From NCBI GenBank assembly GCA_047974565.1, contig JBKECN010000085.1, positions 32,064-96,063 of the forward strand: a stretch of DNA of 64,000 nt, read 5' to 3'. The stretch comes from JBDIAG01 sp047974565. GTDB taxonomy: Bacteria; Actinomycetota; Actinomycetes; Actinomycetales; CAWJMD01. The first letter of the stretch is position 1, and each line of letters begins with the position of its first letter. The translations under genes were made by a program, and so were the position numbers. This document shows positions 53,119 through 61,159 of this stretch, one piece after another. The notes under the pieces are model-generated. The model was not told where the DNA came from, did no database searches, and saw only the letters and a program-made list of their open reading frames with translations.

Positions 53119-53340
53119 CTATTCCTCGTTGGCCCGCTCCTCGATCCAGTCCACTGCAGCATCCGAGAGGAAGAAGCCGGATGGGCCGTGCTGCCCCACC
53201 CACCACCCATCCGAGGTGAGGATGCCTCCGGCAGTGGTGATCGCGGCCAGCACCGTCGGCGACACCGCCTCGCCGTTGTGCTCTATCAGCCACATGCGGC
53301 TCTGCTCGTCCAGCCGAGGCCACCACTCCGCCAGGTTCAT
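53119..53340 (-). CDS. Small hypothetical protein
   Basis: 73 aa from ATG 53340 (an upstream in-frame start at 53376 is possible). Acidic and rich in Trp (EWWPRLDEQSRMWLIEHNGE; TSDGWWVGQHG), with a C-terminal helix. It resembles short actinobacterial proteins of unknown role; family not recognised. It is divergent from the riboswitch-controlled gene. Confidence 0.65.
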   Translation of the reverse strand: MNLAEWWPRLDEQSRMWLIEHNGEAVSPTVLAAITTAGGILTSDGWWVGQHGPSGFFLSDAAVDWIEERANEE

Positions 53341-53476
53341 GCGCTCATCGTGACCCGACAGTGCGTGAACCGACATCGATCGTCTCTGCGAGAATCAGAC
53401 CTACGTCCCACATGGTGAGACGGATAGTCACAACTGGTGGACAGCCACCCCCCGAACCGGTCACCCTCGTAGGCGT

Positions 53477-53594
53477 AGGTCATGAGTGTCAGCGCGTAGC
53501 CCCGGCTTGCTGGCCGGCAACCCTCCTCCGCGGTGGGGTGCCCCGGGTGACGACCTGGTCGACGTCACACGGACGCCGGCAAGCGCGGACCCAC
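53477..53594 (+). promoter_or_regulatory. SAM-IV-type riboswitch
   Basis: The stretch from AGGTCATGAGTG through AGCCCCGGCTTGCTGGCCGG, CAACCCTCCTCCGCGGTGGG and GTGCCCCGGGTGACGACCT matches the SAM-I/SAM-IV clan core; AGGTC (53477-53481) pairs with GACCT (53552-53556) as P1. The later GGCAAGCGCGGACC segment is the extra 3' part seen in actinobacterial SAM-IV aptamers. It precedes a class V aminotransferase gene, fitting control by S-adenosylmethionine of sulfur amino acid metabolism. Confidence 0.88.
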
Positions 53595-53618
53595 GGGTCC
53601 CTGAATCAGGAAAGACCC
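53595..53618 (+). promoter_or_regulatory. Start-proximal hairpin covering the ribosome site
   Basis: GGGTC (53595-53599) pairs with GACCC (53614-53618) immediately before the ATG, enclosing CCT/AGG pairs and the Shine-Dalgarno AGGAAAG. It is a plausible translational expression platform for the SAM riboswitch. Confidence 0.55.
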
Positions 53619-55034
53619 ATGACCCTCTCGATCCACCACGAGACTTCCCAGTTCCTGGCGTCCGCCACCTCTGATGCGGCCGTGCCTGCCGTCGTCGATC
53701 CGCTGCTCGCCGTCGAAGGGGCGAGCGTCCCGGTGCCACTGGCCGCGGGCCGGGGAACCTGTGGCTATGCGAACCTCGACTACGCCGCCTCGGCGCCCTC
53801 GCTGAGCCACGTCGAGCGTCGGCTGGCGGAGTTCCGGCCTTTCTACGCCTCGGTGCACCGCGGCGCCGGCTGGGCCTCGCAGGTCAGCACCGCGGCGTAC
53901 GAGGGCGCTCGCACTCTCATCGCCCGGTTCCTGGGAGCTCGCGAGGAGGACGTGCTCGTCTTCACCCGCAACACCACCGACGCGCTGAACCTGCTCGCCA
54001 GTTCGGTCCCCGCCCACGCCGGCGACGTGATCGTCCTGGAGTTGGAACACCACGCGAATCTGCTTCCGTGGCAGCGGGGCCCGCACCGGGTACTGCCGGT
54101 GGCCGACACCCTGGCCGCGACGCTCGACCGGTTGGCGGACGCCCTGGCCGAAGCGCCGGCCGCGCTGGTCAGCATCACCGGAGCCAGCAATGTCACCGGA
54201 GAGGAGCTGCCGCTGGCCCGGATCGCCACCCTGGCCCACGCGCACGGCGCCCGCCTCGCCGTCGACGCCGCCCAACTCGCACCGCACCGGCGGATCGACC
54301 TGGCCGGCACCGGTATCGACTACCTCGCGCTGTCCGGACACAAGCTCTACTCCCCCTACGGCGCCGGAGTTCTGATCGGGCAGCGGGACTGGCTGGACGA
54401 GGCCACCCCCTACCTCGCCGGCGGGGGAGCGGTCCGCTCGGTGGCGACCACCTCGGTCACCTGGGCTGCGGCACCTGCTCGACACGAGGCGGGCACCCCG
54501 AACGTGCTCGGCGCGGTGGCCTTGGCCGCCGCCTGCGAGGCACTGGCGAGCCTGCCCGAAGGCGCGCTCGAAGTGCACGAGTCTGCCCTGCGTCATCGAC
54601 TCGTCACCAGCCTGAGTGCCATCGACGGTGTGCACGTGGTGCGGATCTTCTCCGACAGCACCTCCTCGATCGGCGTGGTCACCTTCACCGTTGACGGCAT
54701 CGACCCAGGGCTACTGGCCGCGGTGCTCTCCGCCGAGTACGGCATCGGAGTGCGGGACGGCAAGTTCTGCGCTCACCCGCTGCTGGCCCGACTCGGTCTG
54801 CCGGCCGGGGCGGTGCGCGCCAGCCTGGGCGTCGGCTCGTCCAGCGACGACGTGGATCGGCTCGTGCGAGCGGTGGCCTCAGTGGTCCAGGCCGGCCCGG
54901 AACTGGATTACCAGCTGGTCGACGGTCGGTACGCCCCGGTTGACGACACTCGCGAGATGCCCGCGGCGGCTGGCTGGCTGGTCGGCTGGGCCAAGGCCGG
55001 GGTGACGGGGGCATCGCCCTGCCAATCAGCCTGA
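53619..55034 (+). CDS. Class V aminotransferase, cysteine desulfurase-like, SAM-riboswitch controlled
   Basis: 471 aa; AGGAAAG lies 5 bases before ATG 53619. FTRNTTDALNLLAS, LELEHHANLLPW, LAVDAAQLAPHRRIDL and LSGHKLYSPYGAGVL (PLP Lys) mark the SufS/CsdA-type fold. A C-terminal extension after about 430 is unrelated to SufS. A Cys in KFCAHPLL lies near the position of the active-site cysteine loop, so sulfur transfer is possible. The riboswitch upstream links it to methionine/cysteine supply. It is a distant paralogue of the gene at 49450. Confidence 0.87.
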   Translation: MTLSIHHETSQFLASATSDAAVPAVVDPLLAVEGASVPVPLAAGRGTCGYANLDYAASAPSLSHVERRLAEFRPFYASVHRGAGWASQVSTAAYEGARTLIARFLGAREEDVLVFTRNTTDALNLLASSVPAHAGDVIVLELEHHANLLPWQRGPHRVLPVADTLAATLDRLADALAEAPAALVSITGASNVTGEELPLARIATLAHAHGARLAVDAAQLAPHRRIDLAGTGIDYLALSGHKLYSPYGAGVLIGQRDWLDEATPYLAGGGAVRSVATTSVTWAAAPARHEAGTPNVLGAVALAAACEALASLPEGALEVHESALRHRLVTSLSAIDGVHVVRIFSDSTSSIGVVTFTVDGIDPGLLAAVLSAEYGIGVRDGKFCAHPLLARLGLPAGAVRASLGVGSSSDDVDRLVRAVASVVQAGPELDYQLVDGRYAPVDDTREMPAAAGWLVGWAKAGVTGASPCQSA

Positions 55035-55093
55035 GAATCAACTGGTTTCGCAGCCGAGTCTGATCGGCGTCTGGTTCTGGGCCGTCCGAGTGG

Positions 55094-55750
55094 CTAATGC
55101 TGGCTGGCCAGGTCTCCCGGAGTGAAGCCCGCGACGGCGCCGTCGATTGCTGGCAGAGCGCCGGCATCTGAGCCGGACGGGAAACTCGCGTCCAGGGTGT
55201 TGAGGCTGCCCGCGCCCACCCAGTTGACCAGCCGCCGGGTGGTCGAGCCGCTGGTGGCGGTGATGGTGCACCGGTTGCCGTCCACTTGGCGGTCGGCTCC
55301 CTCGCCGAGGGCCTCGGCCTGATCTGCGCAGACCCGCTCGAGGCCGTCGCCGAAGATGTTGTTCGAGCCGTACACCTGCATCGTCACCGACTCCGGCCCA
55401 TCGAATGCGGCGCCCCGCCCATCGGGCAGTTCGGAGGTCTGCTGCCAGCCGCTCGGCAGAACCAGCTGATAGCCCCAGGTGTCGTTGCGATAGGTCACCG
55501 CCGGCTGCGCGGCGCTGTCGCTGGTGGCTGCCGGCTGGGATTCCTGGGAGCCCGTCGGCTGCGGGGCGGGGGTGCCGCCGACGGTGTCGTCCGGGGTCGA
55601 CTCCGAGGTTGCCGCAGAGGGCTGGCTGGTGGTCGACTCCCCGGTCGGTGCCGTGCCGTCCACCGTCGTCGGGGAGGAGCAGGCGGTCAGCGTCACGAGG
55701 GTCGCCGTTGCAACCACGTAGGTCACGGACGTGTTGCGCACGTAGTCCAC
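55094..55750 (-). CDS. Putative lipoprotein
   Basis: 218 aa from GTG 55750 (a GTG at 55741 is also possible). Signal peptide VATATLVTLTACSS ends in a lipobox (LTAC), so the mature protein is lipid-anchored outside the membrane. A Ser/Thr/Pro-rich linker (about 30-80) leads to a compact domain with NDTWGYQLVLPSGWQ, typical of small secreted actinobacterial domains. Function unknown. Confidence 0.8.
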   Translation of the reverse strand: MDYVRNTSVTYVVATATLVTLTACSSPTTVDGTAPTGESTTSQPSAATSESTPDDTVGGTPAPQPTGSQESQPAATSDSAAQPAVTYRNDTWGYQLVLPSGWQQTSELPDGRGAAFDGPESVTMQVYGSNNIFGDGLERVCADQAEALGEGADRQVDGNRCTITATSGSTTRRLVNWVGAGSLNTLDASFPSGSDAGALPAIDGAVAGFTPGDLASQH

Positions 55751-56028
55751 GGTAACCCGGCCCGCCGGCAGGCCCGGTCGGGCGGCGGCCGATGTGACGT
55801 TCCCCGCCACGCGGGGGTGGTTCGCTGCGCGGTCCACCTGGTCCTGCGTGATTGCCTGCCAGCGGGACGAGCCGATGCGTACGGGTGATCCGGTTTCCGC
55901 TCGGAGGCCCTCGGTGGTGGTGCGGCTTCGGCGATGTCAGGCCCACCGAGGCTGGATTGGTCGGGTGGCGACGTCCGACAGGTGAAAGCTGCTCGGGGGT
56001 GGTCTCGCGCACGGCTAGCCTTGCGCCC

Positions 56029-56883
56029 ATGGCTGTGCGCATCGTGTACCAGGGCGAGCCTGGTGCCAATTCACACCTGATCTGCCGACAGGTGTATCCA
56101 GACTCCGAACCGGTCGCCGCCCCCACCTTCGAGCACTGCTTCGACCTGATGGCCGACGGCTCGGTGGACCTGGCGATGATCCCGATCGAGAACTCCCTGG
56201 CCGGGCGGGTGGCCGACATCCATCACCTGCTTCCGGAGTCCGGGCTGCACATCATCGCCGAGCACTTCCTGCCCATCCACTTCCAGCTCATGGCCTTGCC
56301 GGATGCCCGGATCGAGGACCTGACGACCGTGTGCAGCCACGTGCACGCACTCGGGCAGTGCCGGGCCCTGATCCGGGAGCTGGGCCTGAAGCCGCTCGAC
56401 GTCGGCGATACCGCAGGTGCTGCCCGGCAGGTGGCCGAGGCGGGCGACCTCACCCGGGCAGCGCTCGCCCCGGCGGGGGCGGCGGAACTGTACGGCCTGC
56501 AGATTCTGCGGCGAGACGTGGAGGACGCCGCGCACAACACCACCCGCTTCGTCGTGCTGTCCCGCGAGCCCGTGCACGCGGCGGGCGGCCCGTCGATCAC
56601 CACGTTCGTCTTCCGGGTGCGCAACATTCCCGCGTCGCTGTACAAGGGGCTGGGCGGGTTCGCCACCAACGGCGTGAACATGACGAAACTGGAGAGTTAT
56701 CAGCTCGACGGCTCCTTCGTCTCCACCCAGTTCTACGCCGACGTCGAGGGGCACCCGCACGACCGTCCGCTGGCCCTGGCACTGGAGGAACTGGTCTTCT
56801 TCACCACGGATGTGCGGATTCTCGGGGTGTACCCGCGCCACCCGTATCGGGACGAGGTGGTCGCGGCGCTCGCGCCGGCCTGA
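56029..56883 (+). CDS. pheA: Prephenate dehydratase
   Basis: 284 aa, ATG 56029, with TAGCCT 7 bases upstream (leaderless candidate). The catalytic domain (1-180) has YQGEPGANSH, IPIENSLAGRVADIH and the NTTRFVVLSR motif with the key Thr; the C-terminal ACT domain has ASLYKGLGGFATNGVNMTKLES, which binds phenylalanine for feedback control. It converts prephenate to phenylpyruvate. No other aromatic pathway gene is adjacent. Confidence 0.96.
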   Translation: MAVRIVYQGEPGANSHLICRQVYPDSEPVAAPTFEHCFDLMADGSVDLAMIPIENSLAGRVADIHHLLPESGLHIIAEHFLPIHFQLMALPDARIEDLTTVCSHVHALGQCRALIRELGLKPLDVGDTAGAARQVAEAGDLTRAALAPAGAAELYGLQILRRDVEDAAHNTTRFVVLSREPVHAAGGPSITTFVFRVRNIPASLYKGLGGFATNGVNMTKLESYQLDGSFVSTQFYADVEGHPHDRPLALALEELVFFTTDVRILGVYPRHPYRDEVVAALAPA

Positions 56884-57128
56884 CCTGGCCGCCGACGTCG
56901 GAGCCGGGTTCGTGACGTTTCACGCCCTCGTGGGGCCGCCGCTGTTTGCGAGCGGCGCCTCGGTTTCGGCGATGGCTTTCACCAGTTATCGCGCCTTGTG
57001 TGATGGGTGTTCTGCTGGGTGGTTTCCGCGGTGGGTAGTCCCGATGTGGTTGCGGTCGCTGCCGGGTGTCAGGACCATGACCAGGTGGGGTTTGTCGTCC
57101 GCGCCGGTGGTGTGGTGGGTGAGGTGTC

Positions 57129-57572
57129 GTGGTGCGAATCACCGACTTCGTGCTGATCGAGCGACCCGTCGAGGTGGTGTTCGACTTTGCTGCGGATCAA
57201 CGGAACGAGCCGTCCTATAACCCGGCGATGGTTCGCTGCGAGAAGGTGACGTCCGGTCCGATCGGTTCGGGGACCACGTTTCGTAGTGCCCTGCGGACTC
57301 GACGCGGCGAGGTGACGATGTCGAGCGAGGTGCTGTCGTATGACCGGCCCCATTCGGTGACCACGAGGACGGCGATGCCAGGTGCCGTGGTGACCGGCAC
57401 CCTCGCCTTCGCCGCCGAATCCGCGACGACCACGAGGATGACCTGGGACTGGGAACTGCGTCCGTCGACGGCCTGGGCCCGGCTGCTCGCTCCGGTGCTG
57501 GGGCCGGTGGGGCGACGCTTTGAACGCCGAATCTGGCGTGGCCTGCGTGATCGGCTCGAATCCACGGCGTAG
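57129..57572 (+). CDS. SRPBCC (START-like) family protein
   Basis: 147 aa, GTG 57129. Opens FVLIERPVEVVFDFAADQRN and continues as a polyketide-cyclase/dehydrase-type helix-grip fold, ending in a helix (WRGLRDRLES). Such proteins bind a hydrophobic ligand in a central cavity. No catalytic residues can be assigned and neighbours are unhelpful. Confidence 0.85.
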   Translation: MVRITDFVLIERPVEVVFDFAADQRNEPSYNPAMVRCEKVTSGPIGSGTTFRSALRTRRGEVTMSSEVLSYDRPHSVTTRTAMPGAVVTGTLAFAAESATTTRMTWDWELRPSTAWARLLAPVLGPVGRRFERRIWRGLRDRLESTA

Positions 57573-57787
57573 CCCGCGTGCCTGGCTGGGATGGTGGCTG
57601 CTGCGAGGCGCGACGTCCGGGCCCCGCTGATTCGCCTCCCTGGGGAGGTAGTGCCAGGTCGGCACCCCGGTGGGTCGCAATGCCCGGCCGACCTTCAACT
57701 CCAGCTGCCGTCGGCGGCGTTCACCGTCGGGGGCTGCGCGGAACGTTTGCGACGTGTAATCGACTGGTGGACAGCAGTTCCTGGTAC

Positions 57788-57856
57788 AGACCGCCAGCCT
57801 CTTGTGTAGAAGACCGGCGTTCTGCTAACTTCACCTCATCAACAGACCACCAGTCT
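57788..57856. promoter_or_regulatory. Three operator-like AGACC repeats before the SDR gene
   Basis: AGACCGCCAG (57788), AGACCGGCGTTCT (57811) and AGACCACCAGTCT (57844); the last two are imperfect palindromes of AGA-C-TCT form. They cover the promoter area of the SDR gene and look like sites for a TetR- or MarR-type repressor not in this window. Confidence 0.5.
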
Positions 57857-57868
57857 TTAAGGAGAGCT

Positions 57869-58780
57869 ATGACCTACCAGGTCCCGGATCAGAGCGGCAA
57901 GCTCGCCATCGTCACGGGTGCGAACAGCGGTACCGGCAAGGAGGCCGCCAGGGGTTTGGCCGGCGCCGGTGCCCGGGTGATCCTCGCGGTGCGCACGGTG
58001 GCCAAGGGTGAGCAGGCCAAGCGGGACATCCTCGCCTCCCACCCGGGAGCGAGCGTGCAGGTGCGGCACCTGGACCTGGCCGACCTGTCCAGCATCAAGG
58101 AGTTCAGCGACACGCTGTTCGCCGAAGGGCAACCGGTGGACCTGCTGCTCAACAACGCCGGCGTGATGATGCTGCCCAAGCGCTACGAGACGGTGGACGG
58201 GCTGGAGATGCAGTTGGGCACGAACTTCTTCGGCCACTTCGCGCTGACCGTGCGGTTGCTGCCGCTGCTGTTGACGGCGGCCGCGCCACGGGTGGTGACG
58301 ATGTCCAGTGGCAACCTGGCTGCGATCGACTTCGACGACCTCAACTGGGAACGCAGTTACAGCGCCAATGGCGCGTACGGACGGTCGAAGCTGGCCGACC
58401 TGCTGCTCAGCCAGGAGTTGGCGCGGGTCGCCACCTCTCGTGGCTGGAACCTGCTGTCGCTGGGCGCTCACCCGGGCAACTCCTCGACCAACATCTTCGA
58501 GAACGGAGCCCAGTTCGGGGACCGGCCGATCCTGGCCCTGCGGATCGCCTGGCGGATCACCCCCAGTCACTTACCCGCCGCCGGGGCTGCCCCGATGCTG
58601 TTTGCCGCCACGCGTCCCGATGTGGTCCAGGGGGGCTATTACGGTCCCCGCTTTGGCCTGGTGGGCCGGCCCGGGCCGGCTCGGATTCCCAAGCGCGGCC
58701 AGGACGTGCAGGCCGCCGCCCGCCTGTGGGCAGAGGCCGAAAGGCTCACCGGGGTGTCGCTCGCTGGGGTGGGTGTCTAG
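57869..58780 (+). CDS. Short-chain dehydrogenase/reductase
   Basis: 303 aa; AAGGAGAG lies upstream of ATG 57869. Classical SDR marks: TGANSGTGKEAAR for NAD(P), LLNNAGVMML, and GAYGRSKLA holding the YxxxK pair, with the catalytic Ser in VVTMSSG. It is close to the retinol-dehydrogenase/WW-oxidoreductase-like branch often called SDR family oxidoreductase. Substrate unknown; control by the repeats upstream is likely. Confidence 0.92.
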   Translation: MTYQVPDQSGKLAIVTGANSGTGKEAARGLAGAGARVILAVRTVAKGEQAKRDILASHPGASVQVRHLDLADLSSIKEFSDTLFAEGQPVDLLLNNAGVMMLPKRYETVDGLEMQLGTNFFGHFALTVRLLPLLLTAAAPRVVTMSSGNLAAIDFDDLNWERSYSANGAYGRSKLADLLLSQELARVATSRGWNLLSLGAHPGNSSTNIFENGAQFGDRPILALRIAWRITPSHLPAAGAAPMLFAATRPDVVQGGYYGPRFGLVGRPGPARIPKRGQDVQAAARLWAEAERLTGVSLAGVGV

Positions 58781-58927
58781 CGTCGCAGGTGCGCACCAGG
58801 GGCACCCTCGGCCGGCGACGAATAACACGGCGGACTGGCTTGACCGGGTTGGCGGTCTATCTCGCTCGCAACCATCTACGAGGCCCGCGACGCTCAGACC
58901 CTGGCCGCCCGAGCGTTGTGCCTGCGG

Positions 58928-59000
58928 TGGGCCCCGTGGGGCTCGAACCCACAACCTACGGATTAAAAGTCCGGAGCTCTGCCGATTGAGCTAGAGGCCC
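58928..59000 (-). tRNA. tRNA-Lys (TTT)
   Basis: Minus strand: acceptor GGGCCTC/GGGGCCC with one G-U pair, D-arm AGCTCAATCGGCAGAGC, anticodon arm CGGACTTTTAATCCG and T-arm GGGTTCGAGCCCC. Only CC follows the discriminator A in the genome. Confidence 0.97.
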
Positions 59001-59118
59001 TACGACGGGAGGCTGGCCCGCCGCCCTGATCCTCGCACGTTCGCCCCGGTGCGGTCACCTCGGTTGTGACATGGAATCCTGGCACCCACTCCGTCGTCGG
59101 TCCGGCCGGGAGGCTTCG

Positions 59119-59457
59119 ATGAAACTCGTCACTGCTGTCGTGCAGCCACATCGCTGGCCGAACGTCTTCGACTCCCTCAAGGAGGCGGGGGTCAACGGGC
59201 TGACTGTCTGCGAAGTGCAGGGCATGGGCCGGCAGCGCGGGCACAGCGAGGTGTACCGGGGTGCGGAGTACGAGACCGCCCTCAACCCCAAGCTCCGGGT
59301 GGAGATCGTCGCCGATGACGACGACGTTGAAACGGTGGTCAACGCGGTCATGGGGGCGGCAGCCACCGGGCGGATCGGTGACGGCAAGGTGTGGATCCAG
59401 CCGCTGGACTCGGTGGTCCGGGTGCGTACCGGTGAAGTGGGTTTCGACGCCATCTGA
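59119..59457 (+). CDS. glnB: PII signal-transduction protein
   Basis: 112 aa, ATG 59119. T-loop GHSEVYRGAEYE places Tyr51, the usual modification site, in position, and LRVEIVADDDDVETVVNAV plus GRIGDGKVWIQPLDSVVRVR are the B- and C-loops that bind ATP and 2-oxoglutarate. It senses nitrogen and energy state. amtB and glnD, its usual partners in actinobacteria, are absent nearby. Confidence 0.95.
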   Translation: MKLVTAVVQPHRWPNVFDSLKEAGVNGLTVCEVQGMGRQRGHSEVYRGAEYETALNPKLRVEIVADDDDVETVVNAVMGAAATGRIGDGKVWIQPLDSVVRVRTGEVGFDAI

Positions 59458-59649
59458 GGCACGCTGTGGGGATGAGTGACCGGCACAATGTCCCAGTTCG
59501 CGTGAGCGGAACCGCCGTTCTCGCCAGTTGAGCTGACGCTCGGCTTGGCTGGCGGTCAGCTGAGTTGACCATCGGCTGAACTGACGGGCTCGTGGGCTGG
59601 CGGACGACTCGGCAGACGCGGCCGGTGACCGAGTGGCGGCCTGGGCAGG

Positions 59650-60711
59650 TCACGCTGAGGGTGTGCCGCCCGGGTCCTCCCCGCGCGCCCGCAACTCGTA
59701 CAGCCGCTCGGCGTAGGCCAGATCATCCACCCACAACCGCGATGCCGCGTGCCGCATCCCGCGCCGGACCAGCGGTGCCAGCGCCCGGACCGCGGCGAAG
59801 CCCGGCCGCTCCGAGGTCGCCATGCTCACCTCGGTCATCACCGTGACCGGGTGGCCTTCGGCGTCGATGCCCAGCGCAGTGGCGTGGGTCTCGACCACGC
59901 TCCCGGCACCTTCGCCATCGGTGATCGTCATGACGATCGTGCGTGCATCGGGACAGGCGAACTCGGCAACCACCGGTACCGCGAACCGGGGAGTCACCCG
60001 GTAGGCCACCTCCACCACGAGGAGCTCGTCGGTGCTCGCCGCGGCGTCGACAGTGAGGTGGGAGAAGGCATACGGGTGGAACCAGGCTCCGTGCCACGGG
60101 TCGAGCCGGTTGGCGATGATGTCCCGCGGTTCGCACCGGGCTCGGTGGCTGACGACCGCCGCGATGGACTCCTGACTAGGCGGCCGGACGGCCAGCGACG
60201 GAGCATCGGTGACCGCCTCGCCCTCCGCCGGGATGCGCACCCACGCCAGCACACCGTCGTCGTGCGCGGCCCACGGCTGCCAGCCCGGCCCGCCACCTGC
60301 CCGCAACGGCAGGCCGTGCCAGCGGCAGTACGCCACTCCGGCCCGCACCGGGCAGTCCTGGAGCAGCGCGCCCAGATGCGGGCAGGCGCCCGGGCCGGCC
60401 ACCAGCGACCCCGCGTCGTCTCGCCACAGCACCACCTCGCGCCCGGCGATGCTGCGGGTCACGGTCCGCTGCGAACCGATGTCGGTGGAGGCTCCCACGA
60501 CATGCCACCCGCCGGTGCCCTTGGCCTGCGCCAGGTGCAGGGCTCGCTCGATCCGACGGGCCGAGGCCTCCCGCCAGGTCGGGCCCGGCACCGGTTGAGG
60601 CAGCCAGGCAAGGGGTATCCGTCCACCCAGCAGTGACCTGCCCCCCGATCGGGATGCACTCGCCGACGGGCTGGGCATGGACGTGGAACGTAGAAGCGAG
60701 GTGTCAGCCAT
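59650..60711 (-). CDS. Rieske [2Fe-2S] protein with DUF5914 domain
   Basis: 353 aa from ATG 60711 (ATG 60678 also possible). Rieske ligands: CPHLG and CRWHG (CxH and CxxH) about 18 residues apart near 115-140. The C-terminal part matches DUF5914, an actinobacterial domain often found with carotenoid genes, in the style of an oxygenase catalytic domain. No carotenoid gene is in the window. The upstream region holds the large repeat. Confidence 0.82.
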   Translation of the reverse strand: MADTSLLRSTSMPSPSASASRSGGRSLLGGRIPLAWLPQPVPGPTWREASARRIERALHLAQAKGTGGWHVVGASTDIGSQRTVTRSIAGREVVLWRDDAGSLVAGPGACPHLGALLQDCPVRAGVAYCRWHGLPLRAGGGPGWQPWAAHDDGVLAWVRIPAEGEAVTDAPSLAVRPPSQESIAAVVSHRARCEPRDIIANRLDPWHGAWFHPYAFSHLTVDAAASTDELLVVEVAYRVTPRFAVPVVAEFACPDARTIVMTITDGEGAGSVVETHATALGIDAEGHPVTVMTEVSMATSERPGFAAVRALAPLVRRGMRHAASRLWVDDLAYAERLYELRARGEDPGGTPSA

Positions 60712-60856
60712 CAGGACCGAGTATCCCGCAGCCGTGCCGCGATGGGACTGCCCCTGCCCCGTGTACGAGGAAGCCGGTGAAACTTCCGTCGAATACGGTA
60801 GGTCCGCTCGCGGGGCGGGAGCACGGCTCGTGCGTGGGGACCCAAGCACGGCGTCT

Positions 60857-61083
60857 GCAGACGGACATGCGTTCCGTCGTTCGCGCCGGGCGCCTCGTGC
60901 TCATCGGGTCTGGCGGCGGCGCCGGTATGCATGTCCGTCTGCGACAGCTGGCGCGGCAGGTGCGGTGGTATCTCGATCAGGTGCCCAAGCGGTCGTGCGG
61001 ATGGACATGCGTTCCGTCGTTCGCGCCGGGCGCCTCGTGCTCATCGGGTCTGGCGGCAGCGCCGGTGTGCAGGTCCGTCTGCG
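60857..61083. repeat. Two copies of an 83-base palindromic repeat
   Basis: Copies at 60861-60943 and 61001-61083 differ at only four of 83 positions and are spaced 140 bases apart. The first copy is bounded by a perfect 14-base inverted repeat, GCAGACGGACATGC (60857-60870) and GCATGTCCGTCTGC (60929-60942), so it can form a long stem. It lies between the Rieske gene and the hydrogenase-like operon and has no convincing coding content. Confidence 0.85.
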
Positions 61084-61159
61084 GGCCGGCGCCAACTGGT
61101 GGCACATCCACTGCAGACCCGAGTACCCACCAACCGCAGGCAGCTTCAGGCTCCAACGC

